Assembly (NCBI RefSeq): GCF_000308675.1
Contig: NZ_BAGE01000035.1
Location: forward strand, 1 to 64,000
Origin: Nocardia paucivorans NBRC 100373
GTDB lineage: Bacteria > Actinomycetota > Actinomycetes > Mycobacteriales > Mycobacteriaceae
DNA length: 64,000 bases
Reading direction: 5' to 3'
Shown here: in pieces, positions 26,293-39,426 of the stretch
How the letters are laid out: every line of letters begins with the position of its first letter
Position numbering within the stretch: position 1 is the first letter of the stretch
Notes under the pieces: model-generated
Seen by the model: the letters and a program-made list of their open reading frames with translations, nothing else
Told to the model about the DNA's origin: nothing
The model's database searches: none
Made by a program: the position numbers and the translations under genes

Positions 26293-27986
26293 GGGGCGGG
26301 CGATGTTCGGAACGGCTCGGGTTCGCGGACGACGCATGGCGCACCGTGTTCGTCCAACCGCACCATAGTGCTGCGGCCGAACCCCGCCACCGGATGGGGA
26401 TGATCGGAGCGGGTGTGGCAGCCGCGGCTCTCCCGACGCTCCGTCGCCGCGAGGATCAGGACGCGCGCGGTGAGTGTCAGCGCCGCGTCCTCGAATTCGC
26501 CGAGCAGCCGGGTCGCGGCCGTCTCGTTGCGCGGTGTCGCGGTCGGGTCGAAAGACCCGGACTCCCGGCGGTCGTCGATGGCGACGGTCGTGAGCGTGGT
26601 CGCCGCCGTTTCGGCGATGCGCACCGCGTCGGTGAGTGTCCGAGCCGCGTGGGCGAGGCCGTCGCCGTCTCGGACCACCGAGGCGTGCGCGGTCATCAGT
26701 CCCTGCACCAGGCCGCGTGGCAGCCGGGGGGCGATCCGCGCCGCCGAGCGGGCGACCAGGGTCGGCTCCCCGACTCGTTCGACGGCGGCGGCACCGACCC
26801 GTTCACCCATCACCAGTCCTTCCAACAGGCTGTTGGATGCCAGTCGGTTCGCCCCGTGCAGGCCGGTGCGCGCCACTTCACCCGCGGCGTACAGACCAGG
26901 TACACCGGTGCGACCGTGTAGGTCGGTCACCACCCCGCCGCACTGGTAGTGGGCCGCCGGCGCGACCGGGATGAGGTCGACACCGGGGTCGATACCCGCG
27001 GCCAGGCAGGAAGCGGTGATGGTGGGGAAGCGGCGGGTGAAATCGGTGACTCCCCGCGCGTCCAGGTAGACGTGGTCGGCGCCGAGCAGACGCATCCGGT
27101 CGGCGATTGCCCGGGACACCACATCGCGTGGGGCCAGGTCGCCGCGCGGATGCACACCCGCGGTCACCGACTCGCCACGCGTATCCACCAGGACGGCGCC
27201 CTCACCGCGCACCGCCTCACTGATCAGCGGTTGTCGGCCCAGGCCGCCCGGTGTGTAGAGCACGGTGGGATGGAACTGCACGAACTCCAGATCGGCCACC
27301 GTGGCCCCGGCCCACAGCGCCAGCGCCACCCCGTCGGCGGTCGCGCCGGGCGGATTGGTGCTGAGCGCGTACAGCTGCCCCAACCCGCCGGTGGCCAGTA
27401 GTACCGCGGGCGCGTGCACGATGCCGAGTCCGCGCTCGGATACCGCGAGTACGCCCCGCACCCCGGTGTCACCGGTGACGATCTCGAGTACGGCGGTCCC
27501 GAACAGCACCGGCAGCCCGGCCGCGTTCAGCGCCCGCTGCACCTCGGCGCCGGTGGCATCACCACCGGCGTGGATGATGCGTCGGGTGCTGTGCCCGCCC
27601 TCACGGGTGCGCGATACCTGCCCGTCCCGGCCGAGGTCGAAAACCGCGCCCAGATCGGTGAGCGCGGCCACCGCGTCCGGGCCGCCCGCCACGATGGACG
27701 CGACGGCGTCGGGATCGCACAGCCCGCCGCCGGCCGCCACCGTGTCGGCGACGTGGGAGTCCACCGAATCCCCGTGCGGCGCGACGACCGCGATACCGCC
27801 CTGGGCGTATTGGGTGGCGGTATCGGTGGGCCCGCCCTTGCTCAGGATCAGCACCCGCAGCCCGCGCAGCGAGGCCGCGCGGGCCGCGGTGAGCCCGGCG
27901 ACCCCGCCGCCGACGACGACCAGGTCGGCCTCGGCGGTCCATCCCATGCCGGGCATCGGGCCCGCGACCGGCCCGAGGGAGATCAT
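26286..27986 (-). CDS. nadB: L-aspartate oxidase
   Basis: A FAD enzyme that oxidises aspartate to iminoaspartate for quinolinate synthesis. The 566-residue protein has the FAD fold [19 protein letters not shown] near residue 22, [25 protein letters not shown], and the catalytic region [14 protein letters not shown]. The ATG at 27986 overlaps the nadA stop (ATGA), so the two are translationally coupled. The C-terminal helical domain is shorter and more variable than in enterobacterial NadB. Confidence 0.96.
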   Translation of the reverse strand: MISLGPVAGPMPGMGWTAEADLVVVGGGVAGLTAARAASLRGLRVLILSKGGPTDTATQYAQGGIAVVAPHGDSVDSHVADTVAAGGGLCDPDAVASIVAGGPDAVAALTDLGAVFDLGRDGQVSRTREGGHSTRRIIHAGGDATGAEVQRALNAAGLPVLFGTAVLEIVTGDTGVRGVLAVSERGLGIVHAPAVLLATGGLGQLYALSTNPPGATADGVALALWAGATVADLEFVQFHPTVLYTPGGLGRQPLISEAVRGEGAVLVDTRGESVTAGVHPRGDLAPRDVVSRAIADRMRLLGADHVYLDARGVTDFTRRFPTITASCLAAGIDPGVDLIPVAPAAHYQCGGVVTDLHGRTGVPGLYAAGEVARTGLHGANRLASNSLLEGLVMGERVGAAAVERVGEPTLVARSAARIAPRLPRGLVQGLMTAHASVVRDGDGLAHAARTLTDAVRIAETAATTLTTVAIDDRRESGSFDPTATPRNETAATRLLGEFEDAALTLTARVLILAATERRESRGCHTRSDHPHPVAGFGRSTMVRLDEHGAPCVVREPEPFRTSPAPI

Positions 27987-29032
27987 TCCCCGCCGCCGGG
28001 ATTACCGATCTCGATCATGCGCTGGACCGAATTACGGGCCAGGACGGCGGTTTCCGGGTCGACGTGCACCTCGTCGCGGTTCTCGGCCAGGCAGCGCAAC
28101 AGCGCGGCCGGCGTGATCATCTTCATGTACTTGCAGGACGCCCGATCGTTGACGGCCCGGAAGTCCACGCCCGGGGCGGCCTTGCGCAGCTGGTGCAGCA
28201 TGCCGACCTCGGTGGCGACCAACACCTGGTTGGAGGTGGCGGCGCGGGCGGCGTCGATCATGCCGCCGGTGGACAGGATGTGCACCCGCTCGGCGGGGAA
28301 TTCGCCGGCCCCGGCCAGATACAGCGCGGAGGTGGCGCAGCCGCATTCCGGGTGTACGAAGAGTTCGGCGTCGGGGTGGGTGCGGGCCTGTTCGTTCAGT
28401 TCGTCACCGTTGATACCGGCGTGGACGTGGCATTCGCCCATCCAGATGTGCATGTTCTCCCGCCCGGTGACGCGCTTGACGTGCGCACCGAGGAACTGGT
28501 CGGGCAGGAACAGCACCTCCCGGTCGGGATCGATGGAGGCGACCACGTCGACGGCATTGGACGAGGTGCAGCAGATATCGGTGAGCGCCTTCACGGCCGC
28601 GGTGGTGTTCACATACGACACCACGACCGCATCCGGGTGCTCGGCCTTCCAGGCGCGCAGTTCGTCGGCGGTGATGGAGTCGGCCAGTGAGCAGCCGGCC
28701 CGCTGATCGGGGATGAGAACGGTTTTCTCGGGGCTGAGGATCTTGGCGGTTTCGGCCATGAAGTGCACACCGCAGAACACGATGGTGTCCGCATCGGCCT
28801 CGGCGGCGATCCGCGACAGTGCCAGTGAGTCGCCGACGTGGTGGGCCACGTCCTGGATCTCGGGCAGCTGGTAGTTGTGCGCGAGGATCGTGGCATTGCG
28901 CAGTCGGGCGAGGCGCTCCACCTCGGCCGCCCATTCGGGCGTGGCGTCGATGCCCGTGTAACCCGACGGACCGTCGTCGATCTGTACCGGCAACGTGGTA
29001 CCCGCGATCGGGGTGACTGCCGTCGTCGCCAT
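27983..29032 (-). CDS. nadA: quinolinate synthase A
   Basis: A [4Fe-4S] enzyme that condenses iminoaspartate and dihydroxyacetone phosphate. The 349-residue protein has [20 protein letters not shown] near residue 50 and the likely cluster cysteines in [16 protein letters not shown] and RASCKYM. The ATG at 29032 is preceded by GGAAGGGAG. It heads nadABC and is divergent from nrtR across a 77-bp region holding the NrtR operator. Confidence 0.96.
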   Translation of the reverse strand: MATTAVTPIAGTTLPVQIDDGPSGYTGIDATPEWAAEVERLARLRNATILAHNYQLPEIQDVAHHVGDSLALSRIAAEADADTIVFCGVHFMAETAKILSPEKTVLIPDQRAGCSLADSITADELRAWKAEHPDAVVVSYVNTTAAVKALTDICCTSSNAVDVVASIDPDREVLFLPDQFLGAHVKRVTGRENMHIWMGECHVHAGINGDELNEQARTHPDAELFVHPECGCATSALYLAGAGEFPAERVHILSTGGMIDAARAATSNQVLVATEVGMLHQLRKAAPGVDFRAVNDRASCKYMKMITPAALLRCLAENRDEVHVDPETAVLARNSVQRMIEIGNPGGGE

Positions 29033-29086
29033 GGTGGCTCCCTTCCTTCGTGCGGTCGGCGGCGCCGCCGATTCGCACCAAACCAG

Positions 29087-29109
29087 GTTTTCGACTTAGG
29101 ATCGAAAAC
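29087..29109. promoter_or_regulatory. NrtR operator between nadA and nrtR
   Basis: Perfect 8-bp arms GTTTTCGA (29087-29094) and TCGAAAAC (29102-29109) with a 7-nt spacer. The nrtR -10 box TAGGAT (29097-29102) lies inside the site, and the repeat ends at the base before the nrtR GTG. Binding would shut off both genes. Confidence 0.8.
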
Positions 29110-29868
29110 GTGGCCCATGGTAGCACCATCCATGAATCGCTTACCGCGGTGTTCCAAGTTCGTCGCTTTCCGGAAAACATCGCGGCAGGTAGAAACCCCG
29201 ACGACCCCGTCGCCGACGCGGTCGGACGTCGCCGACCCGGTCGGCGCAGTGAATTGGCGGTGCTGCTGTGGCAGCGGGCTCTGGACCCACAGGCCGGAAG
29301 TTGGTCGCTACCCGGCGGCCGATTGGGCGACGACGAGGACCTGGACACCTCCGCGCGCCGGCAACTCGCCGAGAAGGTCGACGTCCGCGAATTGAGCCAT
29401 CTCGAGCAGCTCTCGGTGTTCAGCGCCCCCGACCGGGTGCCGGGACCGCGCCGCATCGCCTCGGCCTACCTGGGTCTGGTCCCGCTCACCGCCGACCCGC
29501 GGCTGCCCTCGGACACCGCCTGGCATCCGGTGTCGGCGCTTCCGCGGATGTCGTTCGACCACGGGGTGGTGGTCGAGCACGCCCGGGCCCGATTGGTGGC
29601 CAAACTCTCCTACACGAATATCTCGTTCGCGCTGGCGCCCAACCGCTTCACCATGTCGACACTGCGGGAAATCTACTGCGCCGCACTCGGTTACGATGTC
29701 GACACCACCAACCTGCAGCGAGTTCTGACCCGGCGCAAGGTGATCACACCCACCGGCGCCACCGCCGCCCCCGGCCGGGCGGGCGGGCGTCCGGCGGCCG
29801 TATACCGTTTCACCGATTCGGATCTGCGGGTCACCGACGAATTCGCGGCGCTGCGGCCCCCGTCCTGA
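29110..29868 (+). CDS. nrtR: NrtR: Nudix-domain transcriptional regulator of NAD synthesis
   Basis: A 252-residue protein. The N-terminal Nudix-like domain (about 1-150) contains LLWQRALDPQAGSWSLPGGR but the Nudix box is degenerate (DTSARRQLAEKVDV), as in the ligand-sensing NrtR repressors. The C-terminal winged helix (about 170-250) has FTMSTLREIYCAALGYDVDT and RRKVITPTG. It is divergent from nadABC with a shared palindrome, the standard arrangement. GTG 29110 starts 7 nt after the -10 box TAGGAT, so the mRNA is probably leaderless. Confidence 0.92.
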   Translation: MAHGSTIHESLTAVFQVRRFPENIAAGRNPDDPVADAVGRRRPGRRSELAVLLWQRALDPQAGSWSLPGGRLGDDEDLDTSARRQLAEKVDVRELSHLEQLSVFSAPDRVPGPRRIASAYLGLVPLTADPRLPSDTAWHPVSALPRMSFDHGVVVEHARARLVAKLSYTNISFALAPNRFTMSTLREIYCAALGYDVDTTNLQRVLTRRKVITPTGATAAPGRAGGRPAAVYRFTDSDLRVTDEFAALRPPS

Positions 29869-29913
29869 TCGGGTTCGCCGCAGCGGACCTGTGTCCGAGG
29901 AACCGTTAGGACA

Positions 29914-30291
29914 TCACCGCTTTCCGGTCTGTTGCCGAACCGTTTCGAGCTCGTCGAGGCGTTCGGCCAAACCCGCTCGGTGCTCGTGTAGGCGGGCGAG
30001 TCGCGCGTCGAGCACCGCCAACCGCGAACGGTAGACCTCGATCGCGTGTGCGGGATCGTCGCATTCGGCCGGATCGCCCATATCCAGACAGGGTTCGAGG
30101 CGGCGGATGCCTTCGATGGTGAGACCACGCGCCAACAGGTCGGCGATGGTGCGCACCCGTCGCACACAGGACTCGTCGTACTCGCGCCACCCGTTGGCGG
30201 TGCGATGTGACCGCAGCAGCCCATTGCTTTCGTAATAGCGGATGGAACGCCTGCTGACACCCGTCCGTCGGGACAACTCGCCGATTCGCAT
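29914..30291 (-). CDS. MerR-family transcriptional regulator
   Basis: A 125-residue regulator. The N-terminal MerR helix-turn-helix is MRIGELSRRTGVSRRSIRYY, followed by ESNGLLRSHRTANGWREYDE and a coiled-coil dimer helix (RLAVLDARLARLHEHRAGLA). It lacks a metal-binding cysteine set and resembles redox- or small-molecule-responsive MerR proteins. ATG 30291 has GAGG upstream; an ATG at 30309 is an alternative start. It is divergent from an SDR gene that it probably activates. Confidence 0.9.
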   Translation of the reverse strand: MRIGELSRRTGVSRRSIRYYESNGLLRSHRTANGWREYDESCVRRVRTIADLLARGLTIEGIRRLEPCLDMGDPAECDDPAHAIEVYRSRLAVLDARLARLHEHRAGLAERLDELETVRQQTGKR

Positions 30292-30304
30292 GGCCACCTC
30301 GGGG

Positions 30305-30336
30305 TTGATCATGACACCAGTGTCACCGTTTAGCGT
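30305..30336 (+). promoter_or_regulatory. MerR-type promoter of the SDR gene
   Basis: A -35-like TTGATC (30305-30310) and -10-like TAGCGT (30331-30336) are 20 bp apart, longer than normal. The palindrome TGACAC-CA-GTGTCA (30312-30325) fills the spacer. This is the classical layout for MerR activators that realign an over-long spacer. Confidence 0.7.
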
Positions 30337-30343
30337 CGCCGCC

Positions 30344-31135
30344 ATGGTTACCGATTCCGCATCAACCGAATTCTCCACGCCTCCGACCTCCACCGACCTG
30401 GCCGGACGAACCGCGCTCGTCACCGGCGGCGGGTCCGGTATCGGCGCCGCCGTTGCGTACGCATTGGCCGACCGGGGGATGGACGTCCTGGTGACGGGCC
30501 GCCGCCGCGAGCCGCTGGAGCGGGTGGTCGAACATCGTTCGGGCGTCCGGCTACAGGTCGGCGACGTCTCTCGCCCGGCGGACGCCGCCGCCATGGTGGA
30601 AGCAGCGGTCGCCGCGCACGGACGGCTGGACCTCCTGGTCAACAATGCCGGGTTCGGCATACCGGCCCCCTTGGGAGAGATCGATCCCGACGATGCCATG
30701 CGCATGTGGGCGACGAACGTTCTGGGCCCCACCCTGCTGACACAGGCCGCCCTACCGCACCTGCGTGCCTCACGTGGGGCCGTGGTCAACATATCCAGCA
30801 CCTTCGGCGCCAAACCGGCACCCGGGATCAGTCACTACGCGGCCGGTAAGGCGGCACTCGAGCAGCTCACCCGCAGTTGGGCCCTCGAACTCGCCGAGTT
30901 CGGCGTGCGGGTGAATGCGGTGGCGCCGGGGCCGACCGAGAGCGAAGCGCTGGTTCGAATGGGGTTGTCCGAGGAGGAGATCGACCGTCTGAAAACCGCG
31001 GAAGCCGCACGTATTCCGTTGGGCCGCCGGGGCCGTCCCGACGATGTGGCCCCCTGGGTGGTCGCACTGGGTCGGCCGGATTCCTGGGTGACAGGTCAGG
31101 TGTTCGGTATCGACGGCGGTTATCGGGTGGCCTGA
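30344..31135 (+). CDS. short-chain dehydrogenase/reductase
   Basis: A 263-residue SDR. The cofactor motif TGGGSGIGAA is near residue 30, NNAG at about 102-105, and the catalytic triad is S (NISSTFG), Y and K in YAAGK. The end DGGYRVA is typical. ATG 30344 lies 7 nt after the predicted -10, so the transcript is probably leaderless; ATG 30311 would fall inside the operator. The divergent MerR gene is its likely activator. Substrate is unknown. Confidence 0.9.
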   Translation: MVTDSASTEFSTPPTSTDLAGRTALVTGGGSGIGAAVAYALADRGMDVLVTGRRREPLERVVEHRSGVRLQVGDVSRPADAAAMVEAAVAAHGRLDLLVNNAGFGIPAPLGEIDPDDAMRMWATNVLGPTLLTQAALPHLRASRGAVVNISSTFGAKPAPGISHYAAGKAALEQLTRSWALELAEFGVRVNAVAPGPTESEALVRMGLSEEEIDRLKTAEAARIPLGRRGRPDDVAPWVVALGRPDSWVTGQVFGIDGGYRVA

Positions 31136-31158
31136 TCGGTGCGCCCCGGTCGAATCCA

Positions 31159-31530
31159 TCAGGTCGTGAGCTCCCGCTCCAGCGGCGTGCGGAATCGGGG
31201 AATCGGACGGGTATCGCCGTATCGGCTCGCGGCCCGCTCGATTTCGGCATCGATCAACGCCCGGGCGTCGGCGCCGATGTCCTCGAGTACCCGCACCACG
31301 ATCTCGCCGTCCTTGCGCTGTGCCCACCCACCGACGATCCGGCCGTCGTGTTAGACGCTGGGCCCGATATTGCCGTTGCGGTCGAACAGCAGGGGCGCGT
31401 ACTCGCCGAGATACCAGTCGCGGGAACGCCATCCCATGGGGCAGGGGCGAGAGCGGGCAGCAGGGCGGCCCAGGGTTCGGGAGCGGGCACCGCGTCGATG
31501 TCGTGGCGATCGATGTCGTATTCCCAAGCG
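31159..31530 (-). pseudogene. decayed AlkZ-like winged-helix DNA-binding protein gene, 3' remnant
   Basis: The C-terminal 120 or so residues of a winged-helix/AlkZ-like protein can be read on the minus strand: WEYDIDRHDIDAVPAPEPWA and LLPAL, then after a frameshift near 31437 GWRSRDWYLGEYAPLLFDR. An in-frame TAA (31351-31353) sits where the family would have a residue before HDGRIVGGWAQRKDG. The sequence then runs to LERELTT and a stop at 31159. No N-terminal two thirds is found upstream. With a truncation, a frameshift and a nonsense codon, this is a dead gene. Confidence 0.7.
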
Positions 31531-31714
31531 GGACAGCTGTTTCGCCGTGCCGATCGAACGCATACGCGCAGTCTGGCGGGCCGGTCCGACAGATTCCGTG
31601 CACTCGGGCCCGCTTCGGACCCGGTCTGCCGCTTCGCGTTTGCGGCCCGGGCCGAATCCCGACCGACCGCGCGGCCTACCCGGTGTGGCGCGATGTTCGT
31701 GCCATATTCGAATC

Positions 31715-32692
31715 ATGAGACGAGGCGTGGGGTATGTGGTCGGATGGCTGCTGTCGGTGCTGCTCGTAATGGTGCCGGTGGGGATTCCCACGGCGGTGGC
31801 CGCGCCGGGGTGCACGGTCGATGTGCGGAATGTGTCGGTGCCGGTGGACGCCGAACACGCGACCGGACGCCTGTACGAGCCACACGGCTGTGCCGTCGGC
31901 GACGCCCTGGTGGTGGTGGCGCACGGGCACAAGGGCTCCAGCGCCCAGTACGCCGACTATCTGACCGAGATCGCCACCCGCACCGCGACCCCGATCGTGT
32001 CGATGGATATGCGCGCCACCGACAGCGCATGGCGCACCGGTGAATGGAACCCGTGGGCGGGTTGGCGGGATCTGGTGGCGATCACCCAGTGGTATCGCGG
32101 GGGTCATCCCGCCGTCACGCGCACCGTGCTGTGGGGATGGAGCCAGGGCGCCCTGACCTCCGGGCTCGCCGTCGCGCACGGACCGCGCGGCCTGTTCGAC
32201 TACTGGGTCGATACCTACGGCCCCTCCGATTCCTTCGACCACTGGCACGGCCCGGCGGCCGACAATCCGGCGCTGCGGGCGCAGATCGAACGCGATGCGG
32301 GTGGATGCACCCCCATGGTCTGCCCGCTCGCCTACGCCGAACGCTCGCCGATGCTCCTCGCGCCCCGAATGGGTATTCGGCACGCGTTCCTCGTACACGG
32401 CACCGCCGACCACGTGGTGCCCTTCGAGGCGTCGCGCCGGATGCGTTCGGCGCTGATGGTCGCGGGGAAGCCGAGTTCCATGTACACCATCGTCAGCGGG
32501 CGTGATCGCAGGGGAGCGATCGTTCCCGGTTCGCACAATGTGGGTCCGGTCCTGTTCGAGGCGGGGTGTGTGGTGGAACGGTTGATCCGCGGCACCGAAC
32601 CGCTCGGCGGCAATCGGGACTATCTGGTGGATATCGGGCGAGGTATCGCCACCGCACCTCCCGCGCCGGCGAACGCGAAGTGTGCTGCTTGA
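31715..32692 (+). CDS. secreted alpha/beta hydrolase (peptidase S9-like)
   Basis: A 325-residue exported protein. The signal peptide is clear: MRRG, a hydrophobic core YVVGWLLSVLLVMVPVGI and cleavage near AVAAPG (about 30). The hydrolase fold shows VVVAHGHKGSS (oxyanion region), the nucleophile elbow GWSQGA, an acid in VHGTADHVVPFEA and the histidine in VPGSHNVGP. Several cysteines could form disulfides outside the cell. Substrate is not evident: cutinase-like esterase or peptidase activity is possible. Confidence 0.85.
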   Translation: MRRGVGYVVGWLLSVLLVMVPVGIPTAVAAPGCTVDVRNVSVPVDAEHATGRLYEPHGCAVGDALVVVAHGHKGSSAQYADYLTEIATRTATPIVSMDMRATDSAWRTGEWNPWAGWRDLVAITQWYRGGHPAVTRTVLWGWSQGALTSGLAVAHGPRGLFDYWVDTYGPSDSFDHWHGPAADNPALRAQIERDAGGCTPMVCPLAYAERSPMLLAPRMGIRHAFLVHGTADHVVPFEASRRMRSALMVAGKPSSMYTIVSGRDRRGAIVPGSHNVGPVLFEAGCVVERLIRGTEPLGGNRDYLVDIGRGIATAPPAPANAKCAA

Positions 32693-32944
32693 CGGACGGT
32701 CGCACGGCTGCGCTGCCCCGCAATGGATATATAGCTTTTCGGTATCATTCGATGTTTCGGTGGGTTGTGGTGCGACACCCCGGACGCGGAGGTGTCCACG
32801 GTTCACCGCCGTCGGCGACGGTTTCGGTCCGGGTGGCCCGCCTCGTACCTGTATTCCCAGGTCGGAGCGCTTTTCGTGGGCGGTGTGGCCGGTTGCCGGG
32901 CCGGCACTTGTGGGACGGATCACCCATTGGGGGTAGATCGCTCG

Positions 32945-34573
32945 ATGCCGTCGGTTCGGAGCCCGCTACACTCGTCCGGAACGCGTGAGTGGTCAAGGAC
33001 GCGGCATGTCACGATTTCGAGAAGGTTCGGAGTAGGCGCCATCGATACCGGTCAGTTGATCGCGGAGCACTACCGCCTGGTCGAGCAGATTGGTAGCGGC
33101 GGCACAGGCGTGGTCTGGCGTGCCGTCGACGAGCGCCTGCAGCGGTCGGTTGCGATCAAGCAGATTCACATCAAGCCCAGCCTGCCCGAGGCCGAGCGCG
33201 ATGTCCTTCGTCAGCGGGCCATTCGCGAGGCCCGCAATGCGGCACGTTTCCAACACCCGAATGCGATCGTCGTCTTCGATATCACCGAACACGGCGGCGA
33301 TCCGTGCCTGGTGATGGAGTATCTGAAATCCCGCAGTCTGGCGATGGTGATCTCGGCCAACGGCCCCCTGCCGCTACCACAGGTCGCACGGATCGGCACC
33401 CAGGTGGCGTCCGCGCTCATCGCCGCCCACCAGGCGGGGATCGTGCACCGCGACGTCAAACCGGGCAATGTGCTGCTCGACGAACACGGCACGGTGAAGA
33501 TCACCGATTTCGGTATCTCTCGCGCCGCCGGTGATGTCACCCTCACCGAAACCGGCCTGATCTCCGGAACTGCCGCCTATCTGGCGCCGGAAGTGGCCCG
33601 CGGCGCCGACCCGACCCCCGCCGCGGATGTCTTCTCCCTCGGTGCCACCCTGTTCCACGCCCTGGAGGGCGAACCGCCCTATGGTTCCGGAAACCCGCTG
33701 AAAGTGCTGTACGCCGCGGCGAACGGTCAGCTCAGCGAACCGCGCAATGCCGGTCCCGCCACCGATCTCCTGCTCGAGTTGCTCGATCCGAAACCGGAGA
33801 ACCGGCCCACCATGCGCGAGGCGCGGGATCGGCTGACCCGGTTCACCGAGGTCGGTTCCGCCCGGGACGGCGGATATGTGTCCGCCGCCGAACAGCACGG
33901 TCGCGGCGGCCGGGAGCAGTCGGGCGCCCTGGGCACCATGGAGGCCGCGCCGCCGCGGCGGCGCCAGGCGTCGCCCCCACCGACCCGGCAGCACGAGCCG
34001 CCCCGCCGGTCCGACCGTGCGAACCCGCCCACCACGACCCAGCCCACCCCGCTGGTCGACCGGCCCGACGGGAAGAAACGCACCATGGTCATCGGCGGTG
34101 TGGTCGGCGCGGTGGCCATCGGCGGGGTGCTGTTGTTCAACCCCTTCGGTTCCGACGACTCCGGGTCCTCGGGTGCGCAGGCCACCTCCTCGGTCACCAG
34201 CGCGCCGCGTCCGAGCGATACCGAGGACGTCGGTGGGGCGGTCGCCCTCGGCGAGACGCCGAGCAGCGGCAGCGTCGACTGGGGGGCGGCCGGCCGACTC
34301 ATCGAGGACTTCTACACCAACCCGAGCGGTTCCTGGTCGCTGCTGACCCCGGCCGCGCAGCGGGTGTACGGCACCCAGCAGCAGTTCCACCAGTACTGGG
34401 ACCAGCGCACCGTGCAGAGTTTCTCCACCATCACCGCCGATCGCGGCAACAACCCCGACGGTTCGGTGGATATGCGGGTCAGTGGCCTCACCTACGGTGG
34501 GCAGACCAAGAACCCGGTCCTGCGGGTTGTCTCCGTCGGCGGGCAGCTGCTCATCGACAGCGACACCCGCTGA
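32945..34573 (+). CDS. transmembrane serine/threonine protein kinase
   Basis: A PknB-type kinase. The glycine loop is IGSGGTGVVWRAVDE, the ATP lysine is in VAIKQI, the catalytic loop is HRDVKPGNVLLDEHG, and DFG is in KITDFGISRA. A Pro/Arg-rich juxtamembrane region precedes one membrane helix (MVIGGVVGAVAIGGVLLF) and an extracellular domain of about 140 residues with an NTF2-like look (SWSLLTPAAQRVYG, TYGGQTKNPVLRVVSVGG). The start is uncertain: ATG 32945 adds about 30 residues before the kinase fold, while the natural site near IDTGQLIAEHYRL has only ATC or ATT codons. Confidence 0.88.
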   Translation: MPSVRSPLHSSGTREWSRTRHVTISRRFGVGAIDTGQLIAEHYRLVEQIGSGGTGVVWRAVDERLQRSVAIKQIHIKPSLPEAERDVLRQRAIREARNAARFQHPNAIVVFDITEHGGDPCLVMEYLKSRSLAMVISANGPLPLPQVARIGTQVASALIAAHQAGIVHRDVKPGNVLLDEHGTVKITDFGISRAAGDVTLTETGLISGTAAYLAPEVARGADPTPAADVFSLGATLFHALEGEPPYGSGNPLKVLYAAANGQLSEPRNAGPATDLLLELLDPKPENRPTMREARDRLTRFTEVGSARDGGYVSAAEQHGRGGREQSGALGTMEAAPPRRRQASPPPTRQHEPPRRSDRANPPTTTQPTPLVDRPDGKKRTMVIGGVVGAVAIGGVLLFNPFGSDDSGSSGAQATSSVTSAPRPSDTEDVGGAVALGETPSSGSVDWGAAGRLIEDFYTNPSGSWSLLTPAAQRVYGTQQQFHQYWDQRTVQSFSTITADRGNNPDGSVDMRVSGLTYGGQTKNPVLRVVSVGGQLLIDSDTR

Positions 34574-35600
34574 CGATCCGACCGCGCCGGCGGCGGTTTT
34601 CGCACCGCGGCCGGCGCAGGCGCGCGCCATGGGATTCGGGGGCTGCTCGCCGCGAAGCGCCGAGCCGATCGAATTGTTGCGCACCCTGACGGACAAGCGG
34701 CGGGATGCGCCGACACCGTGCGGCGGACAGCGGGTCCGTGGGGTAGGGCCATCTGTGGCACGGCACCATCCCGCCGGCCACGTATACGGCGATATGCGTC
34801 CGGCACGGGCCGGGGGTGAACCGGGTCGACAACAGTCCGGCCGCCCAGGCCGCGACCATGTTGCCCCGGCCCCGGTGGCCGGCTCGAATCGTCGGCGGGG
34901 ACCCTGTCGCGGTGGATGCCGCGGGTGATTCCGGCCGATATGCCGTGGACGCGCGGCTCCGATCCGGAGGTCTGCGGCACCGGGAGGCATCGACATCGGC
35001 AATCGTCGGGCGCAGTGCCGTTCTCGACGAACTCGAAGGCGGACGAACGCGCAGGCGGACGAACTCGAAGGTGATGGGGTGCCGGAGCTGCGGCGCCGCC
35101 ACGGCCGGGTACGGGCCATCGTCCACCCGGGCCGGGGTACGAGGCGGTGTGCGATGAGACGGAGAACATCGAGACGGAAAACACACCACCTGCCGCCTAG
35201 GCATTACAACGAGCCGTTCCGTGTGCCCGAAACGCGATATATCCGGGTTCGGCGGGGATCCGTCGGCCGCAGGAGCGCCGGCCGGCCGCACACCGTCGCG
35301 TCGGGCGGATACGGGGCCGCCGGTGGAATACGCTGCGGCCGAATCCGTTTCCGGCATATCCGCGTTCGCTTGCCATCCGACGCGCCTCTCGTCGGGCATC
35401 GCGTGGCCGGTGGTGCCCATCGGGGCTTTTCCCGGGCTCCGATCGAGGGTCGGGTTCGGGGCGAGAGTGTTCGGGACCGGGCCCGGGGTCTCGGGTCCGC
35501 CGGCCGGCCCACCGGACGAAATTCGCTCGACCACGCCCACTAGGCTGGTAGCGGCAACTTTCCGTTGTTCTCCATCCGCAGACCAAGGACTGATACCGCT
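34574..35600. other. 1-kb region without a supported gene
   Basis: Between the kinase gene and hisD no frame shows family resemblance or clear coding bias. A 14-bp direct repeat (GACGAACTCGAAGG at 35026 and 35058) is present. A GTG-started frame at 34816-35157 is open but has only about 75% G/C third positions. The last 60 bp hold the likely hisD promoter: TAGGCT at 35541-35546 would start an mRNA about 48 nt before hisD. Confidence 0.5.
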
Positions 35601-38744
<3,144 letters not shown>

Positions 38745-38748
<4 letters not shown>

Positions 38749-39374
38749 CCTCGGTCGTGCTGCTGGACTACGGTTCCGGCAATCTGCATTCCGCCCACCG
38801 TGCCCTCATCCGTGCCGGCGCCGAGGTGGAGGTGACCGCCGACCCGCAGGCCGCCCTGGCCGCCGACGGACTGGTGGTCCCCGGCGTCGGGGCCTTCGCC
38901 GCCTGTATGGCGGGGCTGCGCGCCGTGCGCGGCGATCGCATCATCGGTCGGCGCCTCGCCGGTTCCCGTCCGGTGCTCGGTATCTGCGTGGGGATGCAGA
39001 TCCTCTTCGAGCGGGGCGTCGAATTCGGGGTGGAAACCGAGGGTTGCGCCGAATGGCCCGGTACCGTCGACCGGCTCGAGGCGCCGGTGCTGCCGCATAT
39101 GGGATGGAACACCGTCCAGGCGCCCGCCGACTCCGTGCTGTTCGCCGGGATGGACCCCGATACCCGCTTCTACTTCGTGCACAGCTACGCCGCCCGGAGT
39201 TGGGAGCTCCCACCCGGCGACCATATCGCCGAGCCCAAACTCACCTGGGCCCACCACGGTGGGCCGTTCCTGGCCGCGGTGGAGAACGGGGTGCTGTCGG
39301 CCACCCAGTTCCATCCGGAGAAATCCGGCGACGCCGGCGCGCAACTGTTGCGCAACTGGATCAAATCGCTCTGA
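38745..39374 (+). CDS. hisH: imidazole glycerol phosphate synthase, glutaminase subunit
   Basis: The class I glutaminase partner of HisF, 209 residues. It shows [16 protein letters not shown] at the start, the nucleophile cysteine in [11 protein letters not shown], and the His/Glu pair in [16 protein letters not shown] 38745 overlaps the hisB stop (GTGA). Its partner hisF is 3 kb downstream. Confidence 0.97.
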
Positions 39375-39426
39375 GTCGACGCGTTTCGCGGCACAACGCT
39401 CCGAGACGTCGCGGCCTTTTCGTGCC

